64,000 nt of DNA. It comes from Vibrio hangzhouensis (GTDB lineage Bacteria > Pseudomonadota > Gammaproteobacteria > Enterobacterales > Vibrionaceae). Shown here piece after piece: positions 19,101-27,151 of this stretch. Location: assembly GCF_900107935.1 (NCBI RefSeq), contig NZ_FNVG01000020.1, positions 19,003 through 83,002 on the forward strand. The letters run 5' to 3'. Position numbers and translations under genes: made by a program. The notes below the pieces were generated by a model. It made no database searches. It worked only from the letters and a program-made list of their open reading frames with translations, and was not told the origin of the DNA. Positions within the stretch are counted from its first letter, which is position 1, and each line of letters starts with the position of its first letter.

Positions 19101-19261
19101 ATCGTGTTAGGCATACCATTTTCGAAAAAATACATATACCCGCCAGGCTGCAAGTAAGAACTTGTATCTAAGCTATTTGCGTTGGACTCAGGTTCACCAC
19201 AGCCCAAAAGTGTTACAGAACCAATGACCAACGCCAACTTTGAGAATTTAAACATATTCAT
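16151..19261 (-). CDS. Chondroitin sulfate ABC exolyase-like polysaccharide lyase family 8, predicted lipoprotein
   Basis: It resembles Proteus vulgaris chondroitin ABC lyase II, the exo-acting enzyme that removes disaccharides from chain ends. Its 1036 residues begin with a lipoprotein signal (lipobox LLGC, cysteine 21), so it should be membrane anchored. The PL8 catalytic residues are present: H485 in FHHIQHYPAYA, Y492, R545 in AGRHPTG and E640 in GNESYANANRYGRY. Shared stretches with ABC lyase II include FSRYLVGNESY and AFSHDGWDWNR (SGFSHAGWDWNR in Proteus). The ribosome site is weak; translation may depend on the autotransporter gene 28 bases upstream. Endo- and exo-acting PL8 enzymes are often encoded side by side, as here. 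Confidence 0.9.
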   Translation of the reverse strand: MNMFKFSKLALVIGSVTLLGCGEPESNANSLDTSSYLQPGGYMYFFENGMPNTIFSSKENALQLNQKYAKDGDHSLSWEFVPGATLSFNQPIGYRHFVENDVDQSISTFSTWIYNDTPQKEHARFAFGTGKEVQAYFDIDLNFSGWRHLLIPFRDMEGSPSESMDFLQVNMPENIQPGTLYFDQLMPSIPVDPRWPTRDKVVPFINTAADSAPNRHWLAHYLYNGYMQAGLEQANATKLDSTAVATISKRLDSFITQGRNNKVDLADIQRQFDAFELQEIDGYVAGKTIGNGNRLKIFLDKGVNKGLLNQEGYDTLFDVIDVRNYSDLVLQITRAMNSDVSAQAKKDLTEKYILLTRFALDQGYEAGSGLGTSHHIGYGFRPLFEAHFLNRDVLEQNGLLTEVSQMMSWFSNAGRIFTPENELTNFNVDIMNTQLRAMLYSILMQPNEQVKAIQLAQFSQWLSKSIVTSEGMSGGFKVDGSVFHHIQHYPAYASGALKGVTPVVEALSKTSYAIDTSAHEQLKHVVAMGELYSFDQHTLMSVAGRHPTGLQTIDLEPFQHLAKSGSPDGKQPIDIDMAQAYLRLARSNTPFSKQLAELGIESAPIASGNWAMNFASLSLQRRDGWMAGVRGFSRYLVGNESYANANRYGRYINYGQLEIMSGDSDKRAFSHDGWDWNRWPGITSVQLPFEQLNAQLRNVDRYSGLEEMLLSEQSYAGGLSHRDNGMYALKLQGHPKYDGSFYANKSVFFFDDRIVALGSDITTEESRYPTQTTLFQHAIRQDEHAYADGHEFPSELKKLPIENKSTTVLIDPANNAYVVPHGQSVSIRQGEQHSVHQKNSKPTKGSFATAVIDHGNAPESGSYQYVVLVDSDEQQAKQFAELVASEQSPIEVLQQNTQAHIVWDRESSTKAFAIFEAGVSINDELIKEVDVPAMLMASFEGQRLALSVVNPDFSFYQGIDESQYDEGGVLKEVSIYSRPWKDSPSQPVKTNVTLKGQWKSTVPTKGVYIELDYQGNTLLTVTTVNAQGVHLNLEQI

Positions 19262-19289
19262 CTAAATAAATCTTTGATTAATAGGGTAA

Positions 19290-20657
19290 TTAAAAGGAAT
19301 AAATCGCTCGACCATAGGCCATAGCATTCTTTGAGGAGTCATCCCAATCATACTGAACGCCAAGACTCCACGAGAATCTACCGTCTGTTTCTAGCACCAT
19401 ATCGAAGTAGCTTTGATAGCGAAGTTTTTCGCGAGAATTGGCTTGAACGGTAAAACTATCTCCCCCACTAACTAGGCGAGATGTGATATTGAGATCTGTA
19501 TCTAAAGCGTTGTAATTGACATGACCACCTAGGCGACTATGTAACGCACCAATACCAGTAAACCAGGTATGTGCGATTTCCAATCCAGCACCAAACAACA
19601 GCTCATCGTAGAATTGAGTATCATATGACAACGCAGCAGCTGAACCCGTTGATTTGGTAAGTACACCATTGTTGTTATAAGTGCGGACGTAGTCTTCAGA
19701 GTAACCATCTAACATGGCGTAGTTGTAACTTGAAGACACGACGGGTAAGAAAGTGAAACTAGAGACGTAAATAGGGTAACTCATATCCACCTGTAACGAT
19801 GCAGTGGTACTTTGCGTCCGACCATCAGCATTGGTATGGCCAGAAAAGTCAGATCCCCCTTCGATGTTACGACTAATTTTGTGAGAGCCACGCCCAACAA
19901 TCCCTCTTCCCGAAAAGTTGATGTCATGCCACATTGTTTCACCATAGACAGCGGCTTGAAGCGTCTCAATTTCAGAAGAGTTCGCGGTAAGTCGAGAGCC
20001 AGTCTCAATATGTTGATGGCTAAACGCCAAACCTAACAAACTATTGCCTGAGAAAATTTTATCAAAACCAAAAGCGGCGCCGTAGGACGAAGAATTAAAA
20101 CCATCGTAGCGATTTGAGCCGTCAGAGTTCACATAAGACGTCTGGTCATTACCCAATAAACTCAGCCAAAAATTCGACTGAGCGGGAATGCCATGAATAT
20201 TATCGCGAGTTCTTTTCTTGATGGCGTTAGCAAACACTTCTTGAGATTGCAGCACCGCGTATATGTTGGCTCCGCTACGATCTGGTGTCAAAGCTCTCGC
20301 CAGTCTTGCCGCTTCTTCATCCGTCGCTGCTGATGAAAGTAAATTCATTAACTCCGTATTTCCCGTAACCTGCGCCTGTTCCACCAACGTGCTCAACACA
20401 TAAACTTCCGTTGAATCTGCTCCACCACGGATAGCCGCATCAATCACAGGCATCTCAGTAGTACTCTGCACTGGTGTCACTAAATTGAAATCGTTGAATA
20501 GCGGATTCACTGACTGTGAACTGACAAACACGCTTTGGCTTGGAAATAATTCCATTTCTGCTTGAGACTGCGGCGTCACAAAACAGAATCCAATCAAAAC
20601 TGCTAACGAAAGCTTGGATGGTGATGATATCTGGCTGGCACTCTGTACTGCCATCAT
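19290..20657 (-). CDS. Autotransporter beta-barrel outer membrane protein with a short N-terminal region
   Basis: It has 455 residues with a Sec signal ending near PQSQA. Residues about 90-150 form a helical linker of the kind that precedes autotransporter barrels (ARALTPDRSGANIYAVLQSQ). Residues about 170-455 alternate in beta-barrel fashion and end with the outer-membrane signature ...GRAIYSF. There is no passenger domain of useful size, only about 90 residues. It leads the leftward operon with the two PL8 lyases, so it may act in display or export of a lyase, or as a pore, but no function is established. CTTTCA repeats lie just upstream. Confidence 0.75.
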   Translation of the reverse strand: MMAVQSASQISSPSKLSLAVLIGFCFVTPQSQAEMELFPSQSVFVSSQSVNPLFNDFNLVTPVQSTTEMPVIDAAIRGGADSTEVYVLSTLVEQAQVTGNTELMNLLSSAATDEEAARLARALTPDRSGANIYAVLQSQEVFANAIKKRTRDNIHGIPAQSNFWLSLLGNDQTSYVNSDGSNRYDGFNSSSYGAAFGFDKIFSGNSLLGLAFSHQHIETGSRLTANSSEIETLQAAVYGETMWHDINFSGRGIVGRGSHKISRNIEGGSDFSGHTNADGRTQSTTASLQVDMSYPIYVSSFTFLPVVSSSYNYAMLDGYSEDYVRTYNNNGVLTKSTGSAAALSYDTQFYDELLFGAGLEIAHTWFTGIGALHSRLGGHVNYNALDTDLNITSRLVSGGDSFTVQANSREKLRYQSYFDMVLETDGRFSWSLGVQYDWDDSSKNAMAYGRAIYSF

Positions 20658-20720
20658 AAATCCCTCGTGTAAGAAAACAAAAAGTTAAACCGTATAATTC
20701 GCAACCAAAAGCCACCACGG

Positions 20721-20842
20721 CTTTCACATGCTTTCATTGTATGAGAAGCAAATTATAAATTCAGTGATCACGACTATATTTTTGGGTTTTCAACTTATTT
20801 ATGTTTTCGTGATGAAAAACACGAAAGATATCGAAAGAAAGG
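20721..20842. promoter_or_regulatory. Divergent promoter region with TTTCR/CGAAA repeats, candidate AgaR sites
   Basis: The region between the autotransporter operon and the porin gene contains CTTTCACATGCTTTCATT at 20721-20738. A second block, running from TTTTCGTGATG to CGAAAGATATCGAAAGAAAG, lies at 20804-20841. The repeats on both strands fit one repressor controlling both directions. AgaR, encoded 11 kb away, is the obvious candidate. Confidence 0.45.
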
Positions 20843-20933
20843 TGTATCATTAACGTAAGAACATTGAACCAATTTGACCATTCAATACGAATTTAATTTT
20901 TGCATTAAGAAAGTTGCGGAGACTATGTAACCC

Positions 20934-22433
20934 ATGTTTTTAAACACTGGCAGCGTAAGAATCAATGCCCTTAAAACTAACGCTTTAGCTATTACAACAT
21001 CGATAGCCCTGCTATCAAACATTCCAACGGCTTCGGCAACATCAGTAGGCCAGTTTTATAGCGAACTTGTTACAGGACAACAAGTGTCTTTAACACTTTT
21101 AAACCATTTGAAATCAACTGAAAGATATACTCGTTATCCAGATAAAAATGTGGATGGCATGTATCGTCAATATGAGTGGGGGCAATCAGTAGGTCTGTTC
21201 TATACATCTGGGAAAGCGTCTTTCTCCAAGGACAGTACTCTCGCAATGAGCTTTGACGTAGGCTACAACCACATGTTTAAGCTCGCGGATTCTTATCCTG
21301 GCGGTGTCCATAACTGGAATGCAGGTGAAAAAATCTTCATGAGTAAAGACTGTTTTTGGACCGGAGGGGAACCCTATAAAGGCCAATATAAGTGTAATGA
21401 CACGAGTGGCTATGGAAAACTTCCCGTTGCCAACGTTCGATTAGACTGGGGGAAAGGTCAACAACGTGGCTTTATGCGCGTCGGAGACGGTTTCTACAAT
21501 ACCGGTATGATTACGTCAGCAGACCTAGACAGTGCGTTGCTATCTAGTTATCGCGGTGTTATGGCTCAACACAGTCAAAATGGCTACATCTTTGATGGTG
21601 GCTTCGTTACCGGATTTATGGGAGGTAATGAGTCAAAAATGGGCAACCTAACCGGTAACTCCAATTACTATGACCCCTATCCATTGACATACGACTACTT
21701 GTACACAATGCGTGTTCGTAAAAATTACCAAAATTCTGGATATCGAGCGGCATATGGAGAAGCAAAAGACTTCCTAAGACGATCACATGTCGATGTTTGG
21801 TATCGCCACCCCCTCTCTTCCGTAACCAGTGTCTATGTAAAAGGTCAATATTACTACAACCGTGCAGCCGGTGACCTTTGGCAACAAGACGTAGATAAGG
21901 GACAAGCCGCGTTTGATACATACGCATCCGCTGCGTCCTACGAGTTTCGTCTCCAATACGATGCTCTAGAACTAATGTATGGCTTTACACATATCGATGC
22001 CCCTAGGAAAAATGGCAACGGTTCATTTAGCTATGGATTCGGAAATGCAAAAGGCTATCTGAACCTACCGACCAACGGTAACTACCATGGTTTTCGACGT
22101 GATGGCATGGACGCAAGAGTAGTTCAGCTAAGATACGACTTCCGAAACTTTGGTCATCCAGATCTGTACGTTGAATACGGATATCACTGGGGCGAAGCAC
22201 CAATTATTGAAAAGGCAACAGGAGCGACCAAGTATGGCAGTGAATATGAACACGCCATCACACTTCGATATCGACCTAGGACTGGTGCACTGAAAGGATT
22301 TGTCTTCAACCTGCAACAGGCATTCCACAGACCAGATGACACACTAGCCAATATCGTTGAAAACGATCCATTCCCGAATCGGGGAGACCGAACTAATACC
22401 AAACTAGCGATAAGCTATATGTTTAATTTGTAA
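20934..22433 (+). CDS. OprD-family outer membrane porin, probably for glycosaminoglycan oligosaccharides
   Basis: The 499-residue protein has a Sec signal ending near TASA, followed by SVGQFYSEL. It is rich in aromatic alternating strands (for example YIFDGGFVTGFMGG and VDVWYRHPLSSVTSVYVKGQ) and ends in a hydrophobic pair (YMFNL). The overall pattern is that of OprD-type specific porins; the chitoporins and aromatic-acid porins are related. It stands alone, divergent from the lyase operon, with an own terminator. The context suggests uptake of unsaturated chondroitin or hyaluronan disaccharides. The upstream TTTCR repeats and the downstream toxR/toxS-like genes suggest how it may be regulated. 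Confidence 0.75.
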   Translation: MFLNTGSVRINALKTNALAITTSIALLSNIPTASATSVGQFYSELVTGQQVSLTLLNHLKSTERYTRYPDKNVDGMYRQYEWGQSVGLFYTSGKASFSKDSTLAMSFDVGYNHMFKLADSYPGGVHNWNAGEKIFMSKDCFWTGGEPYKGQYKCNDTSGYGKLPVANVRLDWGKGQQRGFMRVGDGFYNTGMITSADLDSALLSSYRGVMAQHSQNGYIFDGGFVTGFMGGNESKMGNLTGNSNYYDPYPLTYDYLYTMRVRKNYQNSGYRAAYGEAKDFLRRSHVDVWYRHPLSSVTSVYVKGQYYYNRAAGDLWQQDVDKGQAAFDTYASAASYEFRLQYDALELMYGFTHIDAPRKNGNGSFSYGFGNAKGYLNLPTNGNYHGFRRDGMDARVVQLRYDFRNFGHPDLYVEYGYHWGEAPIIEKATGATKYGSEYEHAITLRYRPRTGALKGFVFNLQQAFHRPDDTLANIVENDPFPNRGDRTNTKLAISYMFNL

Positions 22434-22443
22434 TTGATGAAGA

Positions 22444-22473
22444 AAATAGCCTATATCTCAATAGGTTATTTTC
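22444..22473 (+). terminator. Terminator after the porin gene
   Basis: The hairpin AAAATAGCCTAT / ATAGGTTATTTT (one or two G-U pairs) with a 6-base loop begins 10 bases after the porin stop codon, with T residues in the descending arm. Confidence 0.7.
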
Positions 22474-22528
22474 CACTTTTACTTTCATATCAGAATCAAT
22501 CACTTGTTACAAAACGAAGGAACTTATC

Positions 22529-23344
22529 ATGAACAACATGGAAGGCATGTTTACCCTAGGCCAGGAGTATATTTTTAACCCTAACGACCATACTATTACA
22601 GAGAAAAACAATAACTTAGACACCCAGCAGCTGGGTAGCAATGAGAACCGTATTTTGCAGTTATTTATTTCTAGACCAAATGAAATCATCAGCCGTAACG
22701 AGTTTCATGAGTATGTTTGGCGAGAACAAGGTATCGAAGTCGAAGATTCTAGTTTAACTCAAGCCATTTCTACACTGCGCAAGCAGCTATGCGACTCCAC
22801 CAAGTGTCCTAAGTTTATCCAAACTGTACCCAGACGGGGCTACAAATGGATAGGCGGTTTCAGTGAAGTTCAACCACCCCATAAAGACGTGAACCTCTCA
22901 ACTACCATTGCCAGCACGACAACAGAAGCCGACACTACCAAGCCTATTCTCTCTGTAATTTCTGCGATCAAACGCAGTTATATATTGATGTCATTCGTAA
23001 TGTTGACGGCCATGTTACTACCGTTGATTGTGTACGCATACAATGATCTTCCAACCCGCTCATTAAGAACAGTGGGACACGTTAGCAATGTTGAAATTCT
23101 CATTCCTGAACACTCCCAAAATCTGGCTCAGTGGCAAGCAACTATCGAACAGTGTATTAACCGTTACATCAAAACCACTTTATCGGATCAACGCCCGACC
23201 CAAGTCATTGTCACTACAAATCTAGATAAAGTCATTACGTTGAATTTTGTTCACGCATTGGAACGTTCTGGCCAAAATACGACAATGCACTTGGCAAATC
23301 AGACAACAAACAGCACCAATGAACGATGTGCTTTGCAAAGTTAG
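22529..23344 (+). CDS. ToxR-like membrane-bound transcriptional regulator (ToxR paralogue)
   Basis: This 271-residue protein has the ToxR plan. A cytoplasmic winged-helix domain (about residues 25-108) carries the segments LGSNENRIL, PNEIISRNEFHEYVWREQG, DSSLTQAISTLRKQL and TVPRRGYKWI. A variable linker follows, then one membrane segment (about 150-172), then a periplasmic domain of about 95 residues. The periplasmic cysteines C209 and C267 sit where ToxR has its disulfide pair (IELCVKKY and the extreme C-terminus). GAAGGA precedes the ATG. It is followed six bases later by a ToxS-like gene. The housekeeping ToxR of vibrios lies elsewhere, usually beside htpG, so this is likely a second, specialised copy. 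Its place between the porin and lyase genes suggests that it controls the glycosaminoglycan locus. Confidence 0.88.
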   Translation: MNNMEGMFTLGQEYIFNPNDHTITEKNNNLDTQQLGSNENRILQLFISRPNEIISRNEFHEYVWREQGIEVEDSSLTQAISTLRKQLCDSTKCPKFIQTVPRRGYKWIGGFSEVQPPHKDVNLSTTIASTTTEADTTKPILSVISAIKRSYILMSFVMLTAMLLPLIVYAYNDLPTRSLRTVGHVSNVEILIPEHSQNLAQWQATIEQCINRYIKTTLSDQRPTQVIVTTNLDKVITLNFVHALERSGQNTTMHLANQTTNSTNERCALQS

Positions 23345-23350
23345 TGCGAT

Positions 23351-23869
23351 ATGAAGATACTCCTTACTCTAATCATACTTACATTGTCTGCAGTGTATAG
23401 TTGGTGGTTATACGACCGAAGTGATCTCAATATAGAGCGTGTTTTAACTTCAACAGAATGGCAAACAAATATCCAAGGTCTTGTTATTCCTCACTACATT
23501 ATGGTTGCCGAGCCAATGTCTCTACGTGACCTTAACGTGAAATCGCAAGTTCGCTATTTACCTAATGGGACATACTTACAAGAGCTCACCGTAATTTGGT
23601 CTAATCTTCACACAGGCTCTATTTCCCACCTCAAAATATCTGAGTATGGCACTTGGACCTTTAACGATAGTTATTTGATGAAGTCTACTAGTAAATTTAG
23701 AGAGACGTCCGTAAGTCAAACGGAATTGTTCAATGCAGAACACGTTGAACTCATTAAAAAATTATTGAAGTTAGAAGCTCAAAAAAGTCGCCGAATTGAC
23801 GTAATCAACAGAAAGACACTCTTACTAACTACACTCAACCAAGAAACATCACTACTTTTTTCACATTGA
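23351..23869 (+). CDS. ToxS-like periplasmic partner protein
   Basis: The 172-residue protein has one N-terminal membrane anchor (about residues 3-20) and a periplasmic domain. It matches V. cholerae ToxS (173 residues) at RVLTSTEWQ, YLPNGTYL, ISEYGTW and QKSRRIDVINRKTLLLT. ToxS protects and activates the periplasmic domain of ToxR and, with it, binds bile salts in some vibrios. Position and match to the preceding gene make a dedicated ToxR/ToxS-like pair very likely. The ligand is unknown; a glycosaminoglycan fragment is a reasonable guess from context only. Confidence 0.85.
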   Translation: MKILLTLIILTLSAVYSWWLYDRSDLNIERVLTSTEWQTNIQGLVIPHYIMVAEPMSLRDLNVKSQVRYLPNGTYLQELTVIWSNLHTGSISHLKISEYGTWTFNDSYLMKSTSKFRETSVSQTELFNAEHVELIKKLLKLEAQKSRRIDVINRKTLLLTTLNQETSLLFSH

Positions 23870-23902
23870 CCTTTTCTCAATGAAATTAATTGTTCGTTAA
23901 AC

Positions 23903-23935
23903 GCCACCTGAACCACTATTGTATATTCTGGTGGC
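23903..23935. terminator. Weak hairpin between converging genes
   Basis: GCCACC / GGTGGC with a 21-base loop lies between the converging toxS-like and CBM9-like genes. An AAAA/TTTT flank on one side makes it a weak terminator candidate for the leftward gene. Confidence 0.35.
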
Positions 23936-23980
23936 AAAACGCACTCAACGGATTTTTGAAGCCAAATCGGCAAAACAGTT

Positions 23981-24706
23981 CTAATTAACCAAGTGACACT
24001 CACCAAATGTATCAGGGTTATGAAAATTTGGCTTCTCTGTCTTCGGATCGACCCATGTCATCCAGGCCATATCAATATCGCCACTATCCAAACGTGTAAA
24101 CTCTGCACGCATCAGCGCACATAGTAGTACCGTCTTATCTGAATTCTGCCAAAGGTCGAGTTTTGTAATAGTTTCTAGCGGTATTTTCATTTCTACGTGG
24201 TAACCGTTATTGGTTTTGCTGCCATAAGTTTCAACATTGTCCCAATGCCATTTATCATTACGACTGCCAATCTTCTTTCTATCTAAATCATACTGAGCAT
24301 GCATACTATAAAACTGAGTCGTTGCATCCACTTCCAAAGTGTAATAGTTAGACAACTGCTTATCCTGAGAAAGAAAAATCTCCACTCGGTCTGAGTCTAG
24401 CGCCCCTCTCTCTGGGTTTTCTCCGATCACTACATTTTGGTCTTCAACACGATACTGAATATAGAGTGCATCGTCGTTCCATAACGCTTTAAACTCAGTG
24501 TTAGGAGGCACTGCGTCTCGCCAAGGCAAGGTAAAATCAGTAAGCGTGTTTGCACTATCCCATACACTGCTACTTACGCTGTCACCCAGTGTTGGCATCA
24601 CTTTCGCGTATTTAATCTGATAAACTTTATTCGTTATTTCACTATTCTCCATCGCAAAGACGGAGCTACTCATCACAACCAGAACGGGTAATAACTTCGT
24701 GTACAT
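23981..24706 (-). CDS. Exported CBM9-like carbohydrate-binding protein
   Basis: It has 241 residues with a Sec signal ending near VFA. The rest looks like a family-9-type carbohydrate-binding domain, with features such as DSVSSSVWDSANTLTDF, FKALWNDDALYIQYRVED, ALDSDRVEIFLS and GYHVEMKIPLETI. Such domains usually bind sugar chain ends. Standing alone without a catalytic domain, it could hold oligosaccharides in the periplasm or assist another enzyme. It is the second gene after the GH105-type hydrolase, separated from it by a hairpin. Confidence 0.72.
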   Translation of the reverse strand: MYTKLLPVLVVMSSSVFAMENSEITNKVYQIKYAKVMPTLGDSVSSSVWDSANTLTDFTLPWRDAVPPNTEFKALWNDDALYIQYRVEDQNVVIGENPERGALDSDRVEIFLSQDKQLSNYYTLEVDATTQFYSMHAQYDLDRKKIGSRNDKWHWDNVETYGSKTNNGYHVEMKIPLETITKLDLWQNSDKTVLLCALMRAEFTRLDSGDIDMAWMTWVDPKTEKPNFHNPDTFGECHLVN

Positions 24707-24726
24707 TTCATCTCCTTAATGTAAGA

Positions 24727-24759
24727 AAGGCCGATTTTAATACTATTAAAACCGACCTT
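24727..24759 (-). terminator. Hairpin / terminator after the GH105-type gene
   Basis: A long stem AGGTCGGTTTTAAT / ATTAAAATCGGCCT with a 3-base loop, ending in TTTCTT on the leftward strand, follows the GH105-type gene by about 16 bases. The CBM9-like gene starts 21 bases further on, so some read-through is likely. Confidence 0.6.
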
Positions 24760-24775
24760 AACACTGACTTATCAA

Positions 24776-25825
24776 CTATTTACAAAGCCTGACCACTTCA
24801 GTAGCCGCGAGCATAAATGCCCCAGCACCATAATCAATATTGTGCTCAAACTTAACGTCTCTTGGATTAAATGCCGGTAATTGAACCCAACCAATCATGC
24901 CATTTTCATGAATACAAGTTTGCAAGGCCGCCCATGCTTTTGCGACAATAGGCACGTAAGTTTCCTCATCGAGAAAACCTTCATTAATCCCCCAAGCAAG
25001 GCCATAACAAAACAGCGATGTTGCACTACTTTCCGGTGCTGGGAAACTCTCAGGATCCAATAAACTGGTACGCCAAAAACCATCTTCTTGCTGATACTTA
25101 ATAACTTCGTGAGCAAGTTCCAAAAACATAGCCAAGTATTGAGACCGGCCATGAAAGTCTGCTGGTATGCGTGCCATTAGGCGAGGAACAGAGGCTAATA
25201 CCCAACCCAACCCTCTACTCCAAAATACTTTCTCACCATTACTTTCACGCAGTTCATTACCGTTGCCATCAGGGATATAACGATGATCTCGGTAGAACAA
25301 CCCTGTCTCGGGGTCTCGAAGGTGCTCTACACTATCCCAATAAGCTGTGTGCATATATTTTAGGTATCGGTCATCACCCAAATGTTGCGACAAGGCAGCA
25401 AACGATGGAGGAGCCATAAATAACGCGTCACACCACCACCAATCTTTGCGACCAGCGTCAGGCTGTTCTACCATCAGATCTAGTGCTTTGATAGTAGGCT
25501 CTAGCGCTTCAATCTTATCTACCACTGGATACACATCGATATATGCTTGGCAACAAATGTGATCATCAGCAAAGCGAGGATTAGGGCCAGTTCTAAACCC
25601 AGTATGTAACGCATAATTCAGTACACCATTTAGATATTCCGTATCGTCCGTCGCTTTCCATGCAGCTGAAACACAGGACCAAAAGACGCCACGTTCCCAG
25701 TCTGTATCTTTGATGAATCTCGTTTTACCACTGCGGCGAACTACGCTACGAGTCTGGTTCTCAGCTTGATAGCGATAAACCCTTTTCATTGACTCTAAGA
25801 CGTCGCTCTTTGTTCCAAATACCAT
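24776..25825 (-). CDS. GH105-type unsaturated uronyl hydrolase
   Basis: The 349-residue protein without signal peptide has the six-hairpin fold motifs of family GH105 (YteR/RhiN type). These include DTDWERGVFWSCV, DWWWCDALFMAPP with the likely catalytic aspartate D133, FWSRGLGWVLASV, and ATSLFCYGLAWGIN. Family members add water to the 4,5-unsaturated uronic acid left by lyases. In a chondroitin/hyaluronan locus this step is normally done by GH88 enzymes, and none is seen here. I infer that this protein, perhaps with the DUF2264 protein, splits the unsaturated disaccharides in the cytoplasm. A strong ribosome site AAGGAG precedes the ATG. Confidence 0.82.
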   Translation of the reverse strand: MVFGTKSDVLESMKRVYRYQAENQTRSVVRRSGKTRFIKDTDWERGVFWSCVSAAWKATDDTEYLNGVLNYALHTGFRTGPNPRFADDHICCQAYIDVYPVVDKIEALEPTIKALDLMVEQPDAGRKDWWWCDALFMAPPSFAALSQHLGDDRYLKYMHTAYWDSVEHLRDPETGLFYRDHRYIPDGNGNELRESNGEKVFWSRGLGWVLASVPRLMARIPADFHGRSQYLAMFLELAHEVIKYQQEDGFWRTSLLDPESFPAPESSATSLFCYGLAWGINEGFLDEETYVPIVAKAWAALQTCIHENGMIGWVQLPAFNPRDVKFEHNIDYGAGAFMLAATEVVRLCK

Positions 25826-25845
25826 TGTTTGCTCCTTACCTAGCT

Positions 25846-25892
25846 AAAAGGTCACCCATGTCAATGGCAGATATACTCATGCGTGACCTTTT
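25846..25892 (-). terminator. Terminator of the aga operon
   Basis: The stem AAAAGGTCAC / GTGACCTTTT, extended by CATG / CATG across a mismatch, lies about 110 bases after the agaA stop codon. The arm ends in TTTT on either strand. Confidence 0.6.
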
Positions 25893-25999
25893 GTTCTTTC
25901 CACCTTCGTTTCTGACCTTTTTCTACTTGGTAAATAAGAGCAGAAACGATGACTTAACAAAGTTTGTTCTATCTCGAGCCCGTTATCTGTATGTCTCCA
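25893..25999. promoter_or_regulatory. Promoter region of the GH105-type gene with TTTC repeats
   Basis: CTTTCCACCTTCGTTTCT at 25897-25914 resembles the TTTCG repeats found before other genes of this locus. It lies about 70-90 bases upstream of the GH105-type gene. It is a weak AgaR site candidate. Confidence 0.3.
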
Positions 26000-27148
26000 C
26001 TACGACTGATAGACCCATTCACCATCAATGATTGTGCGATGAACATTCAAATCACTATCCACTAGGGTAAATGAAGCATCCATACCGACAGCCACCGCTC
26101 CCAATCTGTCTTCAATACCTAAATACGATGCAGGCACCGCACTTGCCATTTGCACCGCTTCCCACTCTGGAACGCCGGCTTTGAATATCATGTTGCGCAC
26201 AGCTTGATTGAGACTGCATGTGCTTCCTGCAAGCGATCCACACTTTGTTCTTGCTTGCCCATCTCTCACTTGTACCATTTGAGCGCCGAGTTGATAGTCA
26301 CCATCATCCAATCCACCAGCTCGCATACAATCCGTAATCAAAGCAATACCACGATAGCTCTTCATTCGATAAGCCAATTGCATCATCACTGGATTAACAT
26401 GAATGCCATCAGCAATTAGCTCCGCCAACATGTCATGGAACAAAACTGCCCCGGCGCATCCAGGCTCACGATGATGCAGTCCACTCATGCCATTAAACAG
26501 GTGCACACCACAGTCTGCTCCTTTGTGAAAAGCCTCTGTTACTTGATCATAATTTGCGTCTGTATGTGCGATTGAAACTAGAATATTGCGCGCTTTTAGC
26601 CATTCAATGCAGTCCATAGCACCTTCAGTTTCAGGTGCCAGCGCTACGCGAAGCAATGACTTATCTGCTGCAGCTAGCAACAGTTCAAGCTCTTCGATGT
26701 TGGCGGGTTTTAGAAACGAAGTAGGATGGGAACCTCGATTAGTTTCAGTAAAGTAAGGCCCTTCTAGAAAGCTACCGAGCAATTGAGCGCCACAACGATC
26801 TTGTTGCGGTAAGTAAGCTTTGACATTTTCTAGCGCACGTAAAATTTCTGGCATTGGTGCAGTCACTGTTGTACCGACCCACGCAACAACGCCTGTTGCA
26901 GGCAGTGCATTTGAGATGGTTTGCAACGACTCAGAAGTGGCATCCATAACATCTGAGCCATGGCGCCCATGGATGTGTATATCAATAAAGCCAGGTAATA
27001 GAGACAAGTTAGGAAAGGTATGCACCTGCATACCTTTTGGTTCTCGCTTTGTTATCGCTTGGATCGTGCCATCTTCTACAACAACATAGCTATCAGTCTC
27101 TATGCCAGAGTGAGTAAATGTTCGAGCACATTTCACGGCAAAAAGCAT
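26000..27148 (-). CDS. agaA: N-acetylgalactosamine-6-phosphate deacetylase (AgaA/NagA family)
   Basis: The 382-residue cytoplasmic amidohydrolase removes acetate from GalNAc-6-phosphate. Metal-binding motifs are seen as GFIDIHIHGRHG, the EGPYF segment, SIAHTDANY, HLFNGMSG and the catalytic aspartate in ALITDCMRAGG. The family also contains the GlcNAc-6-P deacetylase NagA; the gene context (AgaS, KbaZ, galactosamine-type PTS, AgaR) favours the GalNAc version. It starts three bases after the EIIA stop codon and is the last gene of the aga operon. Confidence 0.9.
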   Translation of the reverse strand: MLFAVKCARTFTHSGIETDSYVVVEDGTIQAITKREPKGMQVHTFPNLSLLPGFIDIHIHGRHGSDVMDATSESLQTISNALPATGVVAWVGTTVTAPMPEILRALENVKAYLPQQDRCGAQLLGSFLEGPYFTETNRGSHPTSFLKPANIEELELLLAAADKSLLRVALAPETEGAMDCIEWLKARNILVSIAHTDANYDQVTEAFHKGADCGVHLFNGMSGLHHREPGCAGAVLFHDMLAELIADGIHVNPVMMQLAYRMKSYRGIALITDCMRAGGLDDGDYQLGAQMVQVRDGQARTKCGSLAGSTCSLNQAVRNMIFKAGVPEWEAVQMASAVPASYLGIEDRLGAVAVGMDASFTLVDSDLNVHRTIIDGEWVYQS

Positions 27149-27151
27149 ATA

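Noticed and set aside
20455..20727. Leftward 90-codon frame overlapping the autotransporter start
   Set aside because: It overlaps the signal peptide region of the real gene in another frame and has no own start signals.
22507..22689. Leftward 60-codon frame opposite the toxR-like gene
   Set aside because: It is fully explained as the shadow of the strongly coding toxR-like frame.
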